64,000 nt of DNA from Adiantum capillus-veneris. Taxonomy: Eukaryota; Streptophyta; Polypodiopsida; Polypodiales; Pteridaceae. This document shows, piece by piece, positions 54,836 to 64,000 of this stretch (position 1 is the stretch's first letter; each line of letters starts with the position of its first letter). The position numbers were made by a program, and so were the translations under genes. The stretch lies in contig CM043963.1 in NCBI GenBank assembly GCA_014529385.2, positions 68,599,912 through 68,663,911 on the forward strand, written 5' to 3'. Below the pieces are notes generated by a model. It searched no databases. It saw nothing but the letters and a program-made list of their open reading frames with translations, and had not been told where the DNA came from.

Positions 54836-55738
54836 GTAAGCACATGTCTTCAAGTCTTGACAACCTCTGTAATAACAAGGTGAGGTTGATTATCTTTAAG
54901 CTACTTTAATCAAGAATAGCATGGGGATGGCTAGGGTATGTTGCTCTTGAAGATTGTGTACTATCGATGTCTAGTCTACTTCCTCCTCAAGCTGCCTTTT
55001 TCTTGAGAGGCAAATCCTCTCCCTCTTAATGTGTTTGAAGGGGGGGGAGTGCCAACTTTGGGATGTCTAGTCTACTTCCTCCTCAAGTTGTTATTTTCCT
55101 TGAGAGGCAACTCCTCTCCCTCTTAACGTGTTTGAAAGGGGGGGAGTGCCGACTTATGCCACTTTGGATGCACTAGTTAATGGTGTAGTTCAGCACACCG
55201 TGGACACTCGGGCGACTAGAGCCCTCTCTCAACTAAATGTTGTGGGAATTCAAAGGATTCCAAGTTAGCCTGATCCCATAGTCAAGCATGGTCCCTAGAA
55301 TCGACCATCTTAAAACCTCCTCTCAAATAGGAGGTGCCAACATGTAGGGTCAAGTCTCAACAAGCACTCACCATCCAATTGAAGGTGAAATCCTTCGTCC
55401 CCCTCTGACGTTTGTAGAGGTGAAAGGTAGGGGCATCTCTCTTAACCCTACTCTAATTCAACACAATATTTGGCATGCATCTAATATTGAATGTCAAGAA
55501 TAAGGTGGAAAATAAGAAGGAAGGTAACCTTCAACATTCATCTTCATGCATCCATTGAAATTGACTCGTGATCGTCATTTGTATGGTATGTGTGTGCCAC
55601 CACATGACAATAGTTTATGTTCATTGTTGTGTCGTGGCATGCACATACCATAAAAATATTTTATGAGTCGATCTCACCGTTGGTCTTATTCTTGAACATG
55701 CATTTGATGCTTTTATTTCTCAGAATGAGGGCAATAAC

Positions 55739-55740
<2 letters not shown>
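54836..55740. other. Non-coding interval with 96-bp tandem duplication
   Basis: Two 96-bp units beginning GATGTCTAGTCTACTTCCTC start at 54966 and 55062, each with a G-run (7 and 6-7 bases) before AGTGCC. Nothing else is recognised; no coding signal. Confidence 0.7.
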
Positions 55741-55827
<87 letters not shown>

Positions 55828-56034
55828 AACTCTACCCCTAGCATAAAATGAGATTTGTACAAATGAGAGACAATGGCCGTGCTTATATATGATAGTAGGT
55901 GTATCGAGTTTACTACTGATAATAATACAAATTAATAACCTTTGACTAAGGCTAAAATCCAATGTAGGGCATAAATGTGCACCAAGTGTGCACCCATCTA
56001 GAGATGACACAATCTCCAACACCTCCTCTCTTCA
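55741..56034 (-). repeat. Copia-4 3' LTR (partial) with (GA)n and polypurine tract
   Basis: The minus strand reads GAAGAGAGGAGG (complement of 56022-56033) then TGTTGGAGATTGTGTC, a clear PPT/LTR start at 56021. A CATATATAAGCACGG TATA candidate follows near 55880-55895. A (GA)n tract (55741-55825) lies in its distal part. The LTR end is not defined because no second copy exists. Confidence 0.7.
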
Positions 56035-56148
56035 GCGCCAGATGGCTGGTCCGACGCCAATTCACTGCAGAAGATAATCAAGACTAGGTCGAGGTAGAGG
56101 CTTTGTGAAACTATCAGCCATGTTGTCCTTAATAGAACAATATGCAAG

Positions 56149-56640
56149 TCAAACTTTACCATCAGTAATCCAATCATGAACTTCAATGTGCTTGATTTTC
56201 TCACCAAGCACAAGATTATGTGCCAATGCAATAGCACTATGAGAATCTGAGCGAAGAAGAATGGGAGATGTCGAAGGATGGCCGAAACAGTGAAAAATTT
56301 GTTGAAGAAGATCAAAATGAGTCATAGCAAAAACGTTAGAGAGTTGAGTTTGAACCCAATAAAGAAGATCTGGGTGAGAACCTGTAAGGATCAAATCATC
56401 CATATAAAGCACTATGAAGCATATCTCTCCATTAGTCATGAGCACGTAAAGGTTAGGATCTCCATAAGTTCTTTGGAAACCCAAAGAAAGTAGAAAGCTG
56501 TCAATCTTCGCATAACAAGCTCGAGGAGCTAACTGAAGATCATCATAGAGAGCCTTCACTAAAAGAACATCATGCTCATGTCCAGGAATGGTGAAACTTG
56601 GTTGTTGCTCAACATAAACTTCCTCCTCTAAAGATGAAAT
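56149..56640 (-). pseudogene. Copia-4 RT palm fused to RNase H end
   Basis: ALYDDLQLAPRACYAKIDSF leads to FIVLYMDDLILTGSH, with the catalytic box as YMDD. After FAMTHFDLLQQ the sequence jumps to SPILLRSDSHSAIALAHN and KIKHIEVHDWI, the end of RNase H. The intervening RT thumb and RNase H N-terminus (well over 150 codons) are deleted. Confidence 0.88.
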
Positions 56641-57910
56641 CTATGTCTCCATAGCCTTACGCCCATGAGGGTTAGGCATAGCCTCCTCTGTTGTTGAAGA
56701 TGCTCAGATCTCTTCAAGTTGAGCCATCAAAGCATAGCGCATTGTTTGTCGAGTGAGGTGGGTACTTGAAGAGGCTTGTTACTGAAGTTCCAAGCCAAGG
56801 AGACCCGAGTCCCGTAATAAGGTGCGAACCCACTTAGGATGCGAAAGTCTAGTGGAGGTCCTACATCAACAACAGTAGTAGAGGTAGGGAAAGGATGAGA
56901 CAAAGGAGTAGATGTAGTAGAGGGAGGAGTAGAAACAATTGGTGTAGTAGTCGATGGAGAAGACATACTAGGTGTAGTGGAAGGAAGAGAGAGAGCAGAG
57001 AGAGGCTCCAAAATGTCAAATGGATCATTAGTGTTAGATACAAATTCAACACCATCAAGCCCAAACTTAGACTCATCAAAGCGAGCATAGTGAGAGAGAA
57101 CAATGTCTCCAATTGAAGGATCCTAGAAGGGAAAACCCTTGTATCAAAGAGCAAAACTTGTAAAGATCATTTGGGTAGACTTCACCTCTAAAGTAGTCCG
57201 CTTGGAAGCAGGGACATGCACATGGAGCAATACATCCAAATACACAAAGATGAGAGACATTAGGTTTACGTCTAGAGAGGATTTGCTTTGGAGTTGTACC
57301 GTCTACCGCTTTAGTGAGAGAGAAGTTAAGAATGTATACTTAAGTGGTCAAGAATGTATATTGAAGTGGTGATAGCTCCACCCCAAAAGGCGAGAGGAAG
57401 CTTAGAATGTTGTAGTAAAGAATGAGCCATTTCTTTCACAGTACGATTCTTTCTCTCAACAACACCATTCTAAGAACGAATGTAAGGAATGGTAGTTTGC
57501 CTTTGAATACCTTTAGAAGCAAGGAAGTTGTCAAATGGTAGAAATTCTCTACTGTTGTCAGTCTTGAGAAATGAAACCTTTGATCTTGTTTGATTCTCCA
57601 ATTGAGAAATCCAAACTTTGAAGTTAGATAGAGCATTAGACTTCTTGAAAAGAAAACAAACCCAAGTTTTGCGAGAGAAATCATCCACCGATAACATGAA
57701 ATATTTGGAGTCACCAGGAGTCCACCTCCAGTAGACCTGCTAGACGTGCATGAACCAACTCAAGAACACAAGTGGCTTGATAGGTGGCCTCCTTTGTAAA
57801 AGAGGCTCTATGTTGCTTGCCTTTAGCACAAGAGGAGCACACATGGTGTGGATGGTGGAGCTGAGGAGACAACAATCTGCAGCAAAGTAGTGATATGAAC
57901 ATGTCCATTA
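56641..57910 (-). pseudogene. Copia-4 integrase, main part
   Basis: The Pro/Ser/Thr-rich linker to RT lies at about 56727-57011. Integrase fragments include NGVVERKNRTVKEMAHSLL near 57425 (catalytic Glu retained), KTWVCFLFKKSNAL near 57650 and the zinc region HHPHHVCSSCAKGKQHRASF near 57810-57870. Frameshifts and stops break every segment. A palindromic element begins at 57911. Confidence 0.82.
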
Positions 57911-58354
57911 GGGAAAATTTAGACTCACAAAGGGGCCTTTTAAGGAGTTTGACTTCCTCTCTCATGTCCAAAACGGGCGTGCGGTAAATTTTTTGCAAAT
58001 CAACTCTAAACTTGGCGGAGATTTGGCAGTTTGAATCTACTCTTTAAACTCTTTCTATTGATATATAACACGCCACGAGATTCTTCATATTTTGAAAGAT
58101 TCTATTTTTGATTCTCTAGATTCTAAACGGAGTTGTCACATCACAAGAGAATAAAAAATAGAATCTTTCAAAATACGAGGAATCTCATGGCGTGCTATAT
58201 ATCAATAGAAAGAGCTTGAAGAGTAGATTCTAACTGTCAAATCTCTGCCAAGTTTAGATTTGATTTGCAAAAAATTTACCACATGCCCATTTTGAACATG
58301 AGGGAGGAAGTCAAACTGCTTATAAGGCCCATTTGTGAGTCCAAATTTTCCCTA
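57909..58354. mobile_element. Fold-back MITE inserted in copia-4 integrase
   Basis: The 442-bp element (57911-58352) starts GGGAAAATTTAGACTCACAA and ends with its complement TTGTGAGTCC...TTTTCCC. The arms pair almost end to end around a loop near 58110-58150. TA flanks both sides, consistent with a Stowaway/mariner-type duplication, though the termini are not classic Stowaway. The integrase zinc-region sequence is cut on its two sides. Confidence 0.8.
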
Positions 58355-58618
58355 ATTGGCATAGCGATAGTACCATAAGAGACTTTCTTAATGAGAGAGA
58401 AGTGCTTTTGATGGAGCAAATAATTGATGAATGTGAGAATCATGAGGAGACATGTTATAAATAAAAGATTTGATGCAGTAGACACCTCTGTCTCGAAGGC
58501 CATGTCCAACAATAGAGAGGGACTTCCGATCAATAACTTCAATCACTTCATCATCGAAGTAGACTCCTGATCCTTTTGATGTAGCTTTAGAAATTGAGAT
58601 CAAAGAGTTTAGGCACAC
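58355..58618 (-). pseudogene. Copia-4 pre-integrase region
   Basis: Readable pieces are SLSIVGHGLRDRGVYCIKSF and IHQLFAPSKALLSH, the spacer between protease and integrase in this subgroup, ending in a frame-shifted LWY-type zinc-region start at the MITE edge. Confidence 0.7.
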
Positions 58619-59620
58619 TCAAAACATCATGAAGTGTAGCATCTCCAAACGAAATTTCACCAACTCCGACCACAAGAAAGATTGAATCATCACCGATGTG
58701 TGTACCGATGAAGAAGTAGTTTTATAGTTTTCCATTAGGTTTTTAGATGATTTCATGTGAGAGGATGCACCACTATCTCCAATCCATTCCTCTTTGGAAA
58801 ATGCCTCAAGGTTATGTGGAGAGGGAGGGGTGATGACAACGAGAGAGTCTTCACTTTTAGAGAGAGAATCTTCACATGTACAGAGAAGGAGACTGAGCAA
58901 GATAAGCAATTTTAGTGTTACCGTCTTTGCCCTTGTCATTGTCATTGGAAGAGAGAGTAGAGTCTTGAGATTTGAGTTTTGCTTTGGCTTTTTTGGAAAG
59001 ATAGCCTTTGGTATATCACCGCTCATCAAGATGCCCAGAACGACCACAAAGTGTGCACTCTCGCTTTTCCTTTGGTTTGTGCTTGTTACCTTGTTGCTCC
59101 AAAGGTTTGACTTGGGAAGATTGTCCATTACCTTTGCCTTTGGGTTTGCCTTTGCCCTTGCCTTGTGCCACAAGTGTACCATTGGTTTTGCCTTGGCTAC
59201 GAATGAGATATTTATAATAAAGGAGACTAATCGTCTTCGAATAAGTAGGCATAGGAAGATGCATATAGACATTGTCTTTAGATGCACCAAAAGAGTTAGG
59301 AAATTTAGCAAGCAACTTATGCATGGGATTACCAACGGGATGTCCGGCTTCTTTGAATTGTCTCTAATACGAGGAGTGAACTCAACAACTTTGTCCATGA
59401 TGTTGTTGGAGTCATGAATAAAGATGTGATCCGAATTTGTTTCTAGTTTAGAGATCTTGGTCAATGAAGTTCTCCTATAATGAAGTTGAATGTCTTCCCA
59501 CATAGCTTGAGCCGTCGTATCCTCCACAATAAACTGAGGAGCTACTGATGAAGTCATGGCATGAATGATGAGGGTCTGAGCTTGGGAATCAAGAAAGGTG
59601 CAAGACCGAGGGGTACATTG
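58619..59620 (-). pseudogene. Copia-4 gag and protease
   Basis: Gag begins upstream of SSVAPQFIVEDTTAQAMWED near 59530 and keeps the family pattern through ISKLETNSDHIFIHDSNNIM. A knuckle relic CTLCGRSGHLDER near 59020 lacks its last Cys. The protease motif WIGDSGASSHM near 58745 is intact. At least two frameshifts separate these parts. Confidence 0.85.
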
Positions 59621-59830
59621 CTAATTAATCTCCTCCCAAACACTCCTTATAGGCTAGAGCCTTGCCCTAGGACTCTATAAATAGGAACCCCCATTCTTAG
59701 CATTGACCTTATCCATAAGCCTCTAGCTCTTAGCCCTAGAGGATTGAGCCCTTAGCTCCTAGCTCTTAGCCGATAAGACCCTTGTCTCGACATTACTCCC
59801 CTCTTAAGGGAAAGAGTTGTTTGTCCTCGA
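59621..59830 (-). repeat. LTR fragment with polypurine tract (gypsy-4)
   Basis: The minus strand reads AAGAGGGGAGTAA then TGTCGAGACAAGGG, a PPT/3' LTR start at 59792, with a short end-of-polyprotein trace (EDKQLFPLRG) before it. A CTATAAATAGG TATA candidate lies near 59671. Sequence beyond about 59621 is copia-4 gag, so the LTR is truncated. Confidence 0.6.
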
Positions 59831-60905
59831 AAACTAGAGTGAGAAGATGGAGTCCTCACAAAGAGATGTAGAACAATGTGGACGTGACTGTATACTAGCA
59901 ACCATGTCAAACTATCATAAGATCTTACTATGAATAAACATGTTGGCCGTATCCAGAGTATTTTTGGTTGTATGTTGGTTGCATATCCTGGAGTGTATGC
60001 TCTTAGCATATCACAGGATGGATTGTCCTAGCATCATTTAGAAGTGGTGTATGCTCTTATCATATATGCTCTCAACATAACGCCTAGGGGTGTACGCATA
60101 TTACTGCTCATACATATTAGGCTTTACTCTTAGCATAGCTATGCTCATAGCAAGGATATGTTCTTAGCATGTCTATTTTCCTTGTTTAGATTGAACCATG
60201 TTCATAACTTAAATTGCAACATAAACCATGTTATGTCAAACTCTTGTTCATAATTGGGTGTGTAGAAATGATTAAGTTGTTGTAGTGATGACTCCCCCAT
60301 CCTAGAGAGAGGTTTCATCCTTGAAACAACCAAAAAAGTATTCTCATGCTGCATCGAATAAATTAAACACTAGGTCCAATAACATCTAATGTGCATGCAA
60401 TAACAAACCTTTATCCTAGCCTATAGGATAATAAAGTGCATGAATCAATAGTGTGAATCAAGGTAGAACCATAACATAGAAGAAACCATCTGTTAAATTG
60501 CAAATACTTGTTACATTAACAAGTCTACGTATCGAACAATTTCTGGCCACTGAAATCGCTCCGGATACCTTGGGCCATAAGGGTCCAAGAACGGATGAAC
60601 CAAAACCTTGAGACTTTGTAGCAACACATCATTAATAAAGGGTGCCAATGTTAGCCTCAAAGAGCTACGTATTCACCTTGTAATATGCCTCTCAAAGTGA
60701 TGCCAAAACATATGACATCCGTCAAGTACAATGAAGTAGTTGTGTGTGGAGAAAGCATAATGTAATGGAAATGGCCTATGAACTTTGAGAATAGCCGTAT
60801 TAAGAGAATTAGAGTGAGCATTTTTTTGAGATCACTTTGAGAACATAGAGGGTGAACTTGATTAATGATGGTAGCAACATAAACATAGTACTAAATTAAC
60901 TTTTC
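59831..60905. other. Non-coding interval
   Basis: AT-rich, with a loose repetition of GCTCTTAGCATA-type motifs near 59995-60180. This may be decayed gypsy-4 interior but no protein motif is recognised. Confidence 0.5.
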
Positions 60906-61190
60906 ATGAACAATACTTTTGCAAGAGAGAGAGTATTAGAGAACTGGACAATAGTTGAGGACCGGATTTACTTGGAGCCGGTCCCCCCTCCAAAAGACGT
61001 TTGTATTATAGATTCTCCCATCAAGAGAGACTTGGTACAATACAATCTTTGTGTTCCTTGTGACCTTGGTGATGCTATGAAGATGGAAAGCTTTATGCAT
61101 CACGAGCATAACATAAACTTTGCAAAAAGCATTAACTATCCCAAGCTCAATCCCAAGGCCTCAAACACATTCGAAGGTGGAGAGAGCTAG
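60906..61190 (+). CDS. Small hypothetical ORF, 94 residues
   Basis: ATG at 60906 opens MNNTFARERVLENWTIVEDR and the frame ends ASNTFEGGES before TAG. Composition is balanced with many charged residues and no low-complexity run, unlike nearby chance frames. I recognise no domain, signal peptide or membrane segment. It may be a retroelement fragment or chance. Confidence 0.25.
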   Translation: MNNTFARERVLENWTIVEDRIYLEPVPPPKDVCIIDSPIKRDLVQYNLCVPCDLGDAMKMESFMHHEHNINFAKSINYPKLNPKASNTFEGGES

Positions 61191-61522
61191 CGGAGAATAA
61201 GGGTAGGGAAGAGGAAGAAGAATCATTCATAGGAGAAAGAAATAGTTCCTCACTTATCATCACTCTACTTGCTTAGCATAGCATAATAGCATAGTAATGA
61301 AGATGAAGAAGATGGAAAAATTAAGCATTGAAGCATGGCTCTTGGTTGGATTTGCATTCCATAGCCAAGAGTGTTGGTGTAGGCTCTCCACTTCTCAACA
61401 AGCTTGGAGAAGGAGAAGGAGCTCTTGCACTTTGCACTTCACATAATGTGAGAGTGTGTATGTGTGTGTGTGTGTGTGTGGGAGAGTAAACCCCCCCTCT
61501 CAAGCTTGGTCCACCCCCCCCC

Positions 61523-61558
<36 letters not shown>

Positions 61559-61716
61559 TGTATTATTTAATTATATCATTTGGACATGTGTCTTCTTTTT
61601 CGTCTTTGAGAGAAAGAAGTTCATTATTTATTTTTATGCATCTAAATTCTCATTGGACCTCTTTAAAGCCTATCCAATAGGATTCAAGCACATCATGAGG
61701 GCCACATGTGGAGGAT

Positions 61717-61747
<31 letters not shown>

Positions 61748-62206
61748 TTATTTAATTATATCATTTGGACATGTGTCCTCTTTTTCCTCTTTGAGAGAAA
61801 GAACTTAATTATTTATTTTTATGCATCTAAATTATCATTGGACCCCTTTAAAGCCTATCCAATAGGATTCAAGCACATCATGAGAGCCACATGGGGAGGA
61901 TTTTGACATGTCTTTTATGCTTCTTAAGTCATTTGATTTGAATTGAACACTTCAAGAACCTTAGTCATTTAAGCATGAGAATCACCTCAAGCTTGGGCAC
62001 AGTTCCCACAAACACTTTAAACATTAATTAGCAAGCCGACAAGCACCTCATGCTTGGGTAGGATTCCCACCTAAAAGGGCGGGGTAATGCGTGTGCTAGT
62101 CTCCACCCAATCGTGCTATCTTATAGCCTCCCCCTAGCGTGCACATTGTCCGGCCGTGCCGGTGGCCTGTCTCGTAGGACCCATGTCCTTACATTACCCC
62201 CCCTTG
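61191..62206 (-). repeat. Gypsy-5 3' LTR, with polypurine tract
   Basis: The minus strand reads CCAAGGGGGGGTAA then TGTAAGGACATGGG, so the LTR starts at 62193. It contains GTGTG, poly-C and (CT)n runs (about 61459-61560) and a tandem duplication with 185-bp period (61560-61744 and 61745-61906) bounded by (TC)n. The other end is uncertain, somewhere near 61200-61460. Confidence 0.7.
61560..61906. repeat. 185-bp tandem duplication bounded by (TC)n
   Basis: Both units start GTATTATTTAATTATATCAT and contain CTTTAAAGCCTATCCAATAG and CAAGCACATCATGAG. Unit 1 ends in a (TC)n run at about 61719-61744. The few differences indicate a fairly recent duplication. Confidence 0.92.
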
Positions 62207-62732
62207 GAGAATCATTTTCCTCCTCGAAAATGAACGTAGGAAAACGTTTCTTAAGTGCGGAGACATTCTCCCATGTAGAACCTTCTTCAGGTTTATCTAG
62301 CCATTCTACCAACACCTGTCATCTGACATGATGTCTGGTGCGAAGTTCATAAGAATCCAAAATATTTTCGGGCTCATGAGGGATGCTTGGAAGTTCGATA
62401 AGGTCAACTAACACAACTGTGTCGATGCTAGTATCATTCTGTCCTAGCTGTTTTCGTAAACGGCTAACATGAAAAACAGGATGAACTCCTGAGTGCTCTA
62501 GAAGAGCTAACTTCTAGGCCACTTGACCTATACGTTTGAGAATGGTAAATGGTCCACAATAGCGTGGTGAAAGTTTAGCAACTTTTCCCGTCTTCAGACT
62601 TTTTGAATGCTCCAAAACTCTGAGGCAAACCTTGTCTCCTTCTTCAAAAGTAGCAAGACAACGATGCTCATCTGCGTACTTCTTACATCGATCTTGAGCT
62701 TGATTAACATTCTGTTGAGCAACTCGAAACAT
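62207..62732 (-). pseudogene. Gypsy-5 integrase C-terminus and chromodomain
   Basis: The segment YADEHRCLATFEEGDKVCLR then KLSPRYCGPFTILKRIG is the integrase C-terminal domain. VHPVFHVSRLRKQLG follows in the same direction, and a chromodomain-like VEWLDKPEEGSTWENVSAL ends the polyprotein near 62250. Stops occur near 62516 and 62320. Confidence 0.88.
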
Positions 62733-63510
62733 TTATAATGGTCTTGGAGAAAATCCTTCGCTTGTTGTATCTTCTCCTTAGCCAACCCCACTAGAACGGG
62801 TGATCTAGGTTGAAATCCATATAAAAGCATAAATGGACTAAACCCTGTAGTCACATGCTTTGAACTATTATAAGAAAATTCCCATATAGGTAAGTAGTCT
62901 TCCTAATTGGTTTGCTTCTTGCTGACGTACGCTTGTAGCATATCCTCTAGCACTTGATTAACTCTTTTGGTTTGACCATCCGTTTCTGGATGATCAGCCG
63001 TACTTAGATTAAGATTAGTTTCCAACTTTTGAAACACAGCTCTCCAAAAGTGATTATCGAACTTTCGATCTCTGTCACTAATGATACTAGCTGGAAGACC
63101 GTAGAGTTTATATATAAGCTCTACAAATAGCCGTGCTTATTCCGGTGTCTTAACCGTAGTCTTAGCGAGAATGAATCAACCCATCTTTGTGAGACGGTCT
63201 ACAATTACCCATATGGCATCATGGCCACGATTGTAGTAGGTAGTCCTACTCCAAAATCCATAGAGATACTCTCCCACTTACCTTGTGGAATCTCTAAAGG
63301 ATGTAAAAGGCCATCTACCTTGAGGCACTTTGCCTTATTAACTTGGCACTGTTGGTAGTTTAGTACGTACTCTTGAACACCATGATGTAAGCCCGGCCAA
63401 TAAAATTTCCGTCGAACTAAGGCATACGTCTTACGAATACCTAGATGACCAGCACGTAATCTATCGTGACACTCAAATAATATTTGGTGCCTGAGTCCTT
63501 TGGCACGCAT
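62733..63510 (-). pseudogene. Gypsy-5 integrase core
   Basis: The zinc region (GHLGIRKTYALVRRKFYWPG ... YQQCQVNK) has Tyr for one expected Cys. The core shows D1 in MDFGVGLP and D2 in SDRDRKF, but the catalytic Glu of the TERVNQ motif is Lys (TKRVNQ, near 62975). Stops occur near 63130 and 62900. TTGFSPFMLLYGFQPRSP near 62820 is the expected block after the core. Confidence 0.9.
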
Positions 63511-64000
63511 ATTGTACCCTTGTGGAGTAAGTAACCATGATCAATGGAAAAATTCTTCCATCGCTTAAGCTCTTCTTGAGTAGGGGTGGAGATCTGTGTG
63601 TTGGAGTTTTTATCTGCGCGTGCAGAGACATGTGAGTGTGAGGGATCCCTTTTTAAAACTGCACTCCACACTTTAGCATATGATTGATCTTGTGCACACT
63701 TGCCACGTAATGACTCCAAAAGTCCACTCTTTATTTTCGTGAAAGCAAGTTAATTAACCTGAGGCATCCGACTTAGTGCATTCGCTACTACATTATATCG
63801 CCCCTTGCGATATCATAGCTTACAATCATAATCTTGAAGGATTTTCTGTCAATCTAGCTTTACGGCCCTTCAAGTCTGATTGAGTAGTAAACCATTTGAT
63901 GCTCTCCTGGTCAAAAACTACTTCAAACTCGGCACCATATAAATAGTGTCGCCACTTTCGTAAAGCGTGAACTATGGCATAGAGCTCTCTCTCATAGACA
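63511..64000 (-). pseudogene. Gypsy-5 RNase H end and spacer (cut by window)
   Basis: RNase H pieces are readable in shifting frames: LYAIVHALRKWRHYLYGAEF near 63940 and YNVVANALSRMPQ near 63765, which corresponds to the VADALSR motif. The spacer to integrase (HGYLLHKGTICVPKDSG near 63520) follows. RT lies beyond the right edge. Confidence 0.85.

Larger units (their letters stand above)
56035..59620 (-). mobile_element. Copia-4, decayed Ty1/copia element, no 5' LTR
   Basis: Gag, protease, integrase and RT/RNase H remnants lie in copia order on the minus strand. A fold-back element interrupts integrase. The RT N-terminus is missing and the RT palm is fused to the RNase H end by deletion. The 5' side is lost at about 59620, where another LTR begins. 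Confidence 0.85.

Noticed and set aside
56727-57011. Pro/Ser/Thr-rich cell-wall-like protein
   Set aside because: Its position between copia-4 integrase and RT shows that it is the usual low-complexity linker.

Overview
The window reads as intergenic and intronic DNA from a large, repeat-rich land-plant nuclear genome. It holds at least ten LTR retrotransposons or their solo LTRs (Ty1/copia and Ty3/gypsy, several with chromodomains), a LINE fragment, two tRNA-derived SINE families, three MITE-like elements and many long (GA)n/(TC)n tracts. Only one host gene is well supported: a receptor-like cytoplasmic kinase of the USP / coiled-coil / kinase / U-box class on the minus strand. A spore-bearing vascular plant such as a fern is possible, given the long intron and repeat style, but the sequence does not prove a lineage.

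Layout. 1-3021: 3' end of gypsy-1 (RT, RNase H, integrase, chromodomain, LTR), apparently inserted in the leader of copia-1. 3022-8950: copia-1, carrying a foreign gag fragment and a solo LTR-A. 8955-9866: rearranged LINE pieces. 9954-10168: SINE-1. 10170-13785: non-coding, with SINE-2. 13786-25062: copia-2 with a perfect 5-bp target duplication, itself split by minus-strand copia-3 (16422-21683), also with a perfect duplication. 25063-27310: relic gypsy-2, whose 5' LTR copia-2 appears to have entered. 27311-34103: non-coding DNA with SINE-1 copies and tandem duplications.

34104-53385 (minus): the kinase/U-box gene. Five exons lie between 34104 and 37147 and an upstream exon at 53184-53385 encodes the end of a USP domain. 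Splice phase matches exactly across an intron of about 16.0 kb. That intron contains a Tourist-like MITE (37404-37687), gypsy-B (about 38193-45659) split by non-coding LTR element C (40094-44555), which is split by a minus-strand solo LTR-A (41615-42825), and full-length gypsy-A (45863-51933).

Gypsy-A has LTRs, PBS, PPT, gag and protease but no RT or integrase; in their place is an unrecognised frame of about 360 codons (ORF X). Gypsy-B has a related gag and no visible pol. If mobile, both would depend on enzymes supplied in trans.

53386-55740: GC-rich upstream region of the kinase gene, a Mutator-like MITE with a 9-bp duplication, and local duplications. 55741-59620: decayed minus-strand copia-4 interrupted by a 442-bp fold-back element. 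59620-61190: an LTR fragment and one unknown small ORF. 61191-64000: the 3' half of minus-strand chromovirus gypsy-5, running off the edge. Most retroelement coding regions are broken by stops, frameshifts or deletions; the copia-3 RT/RNase H frame is the best preserved.
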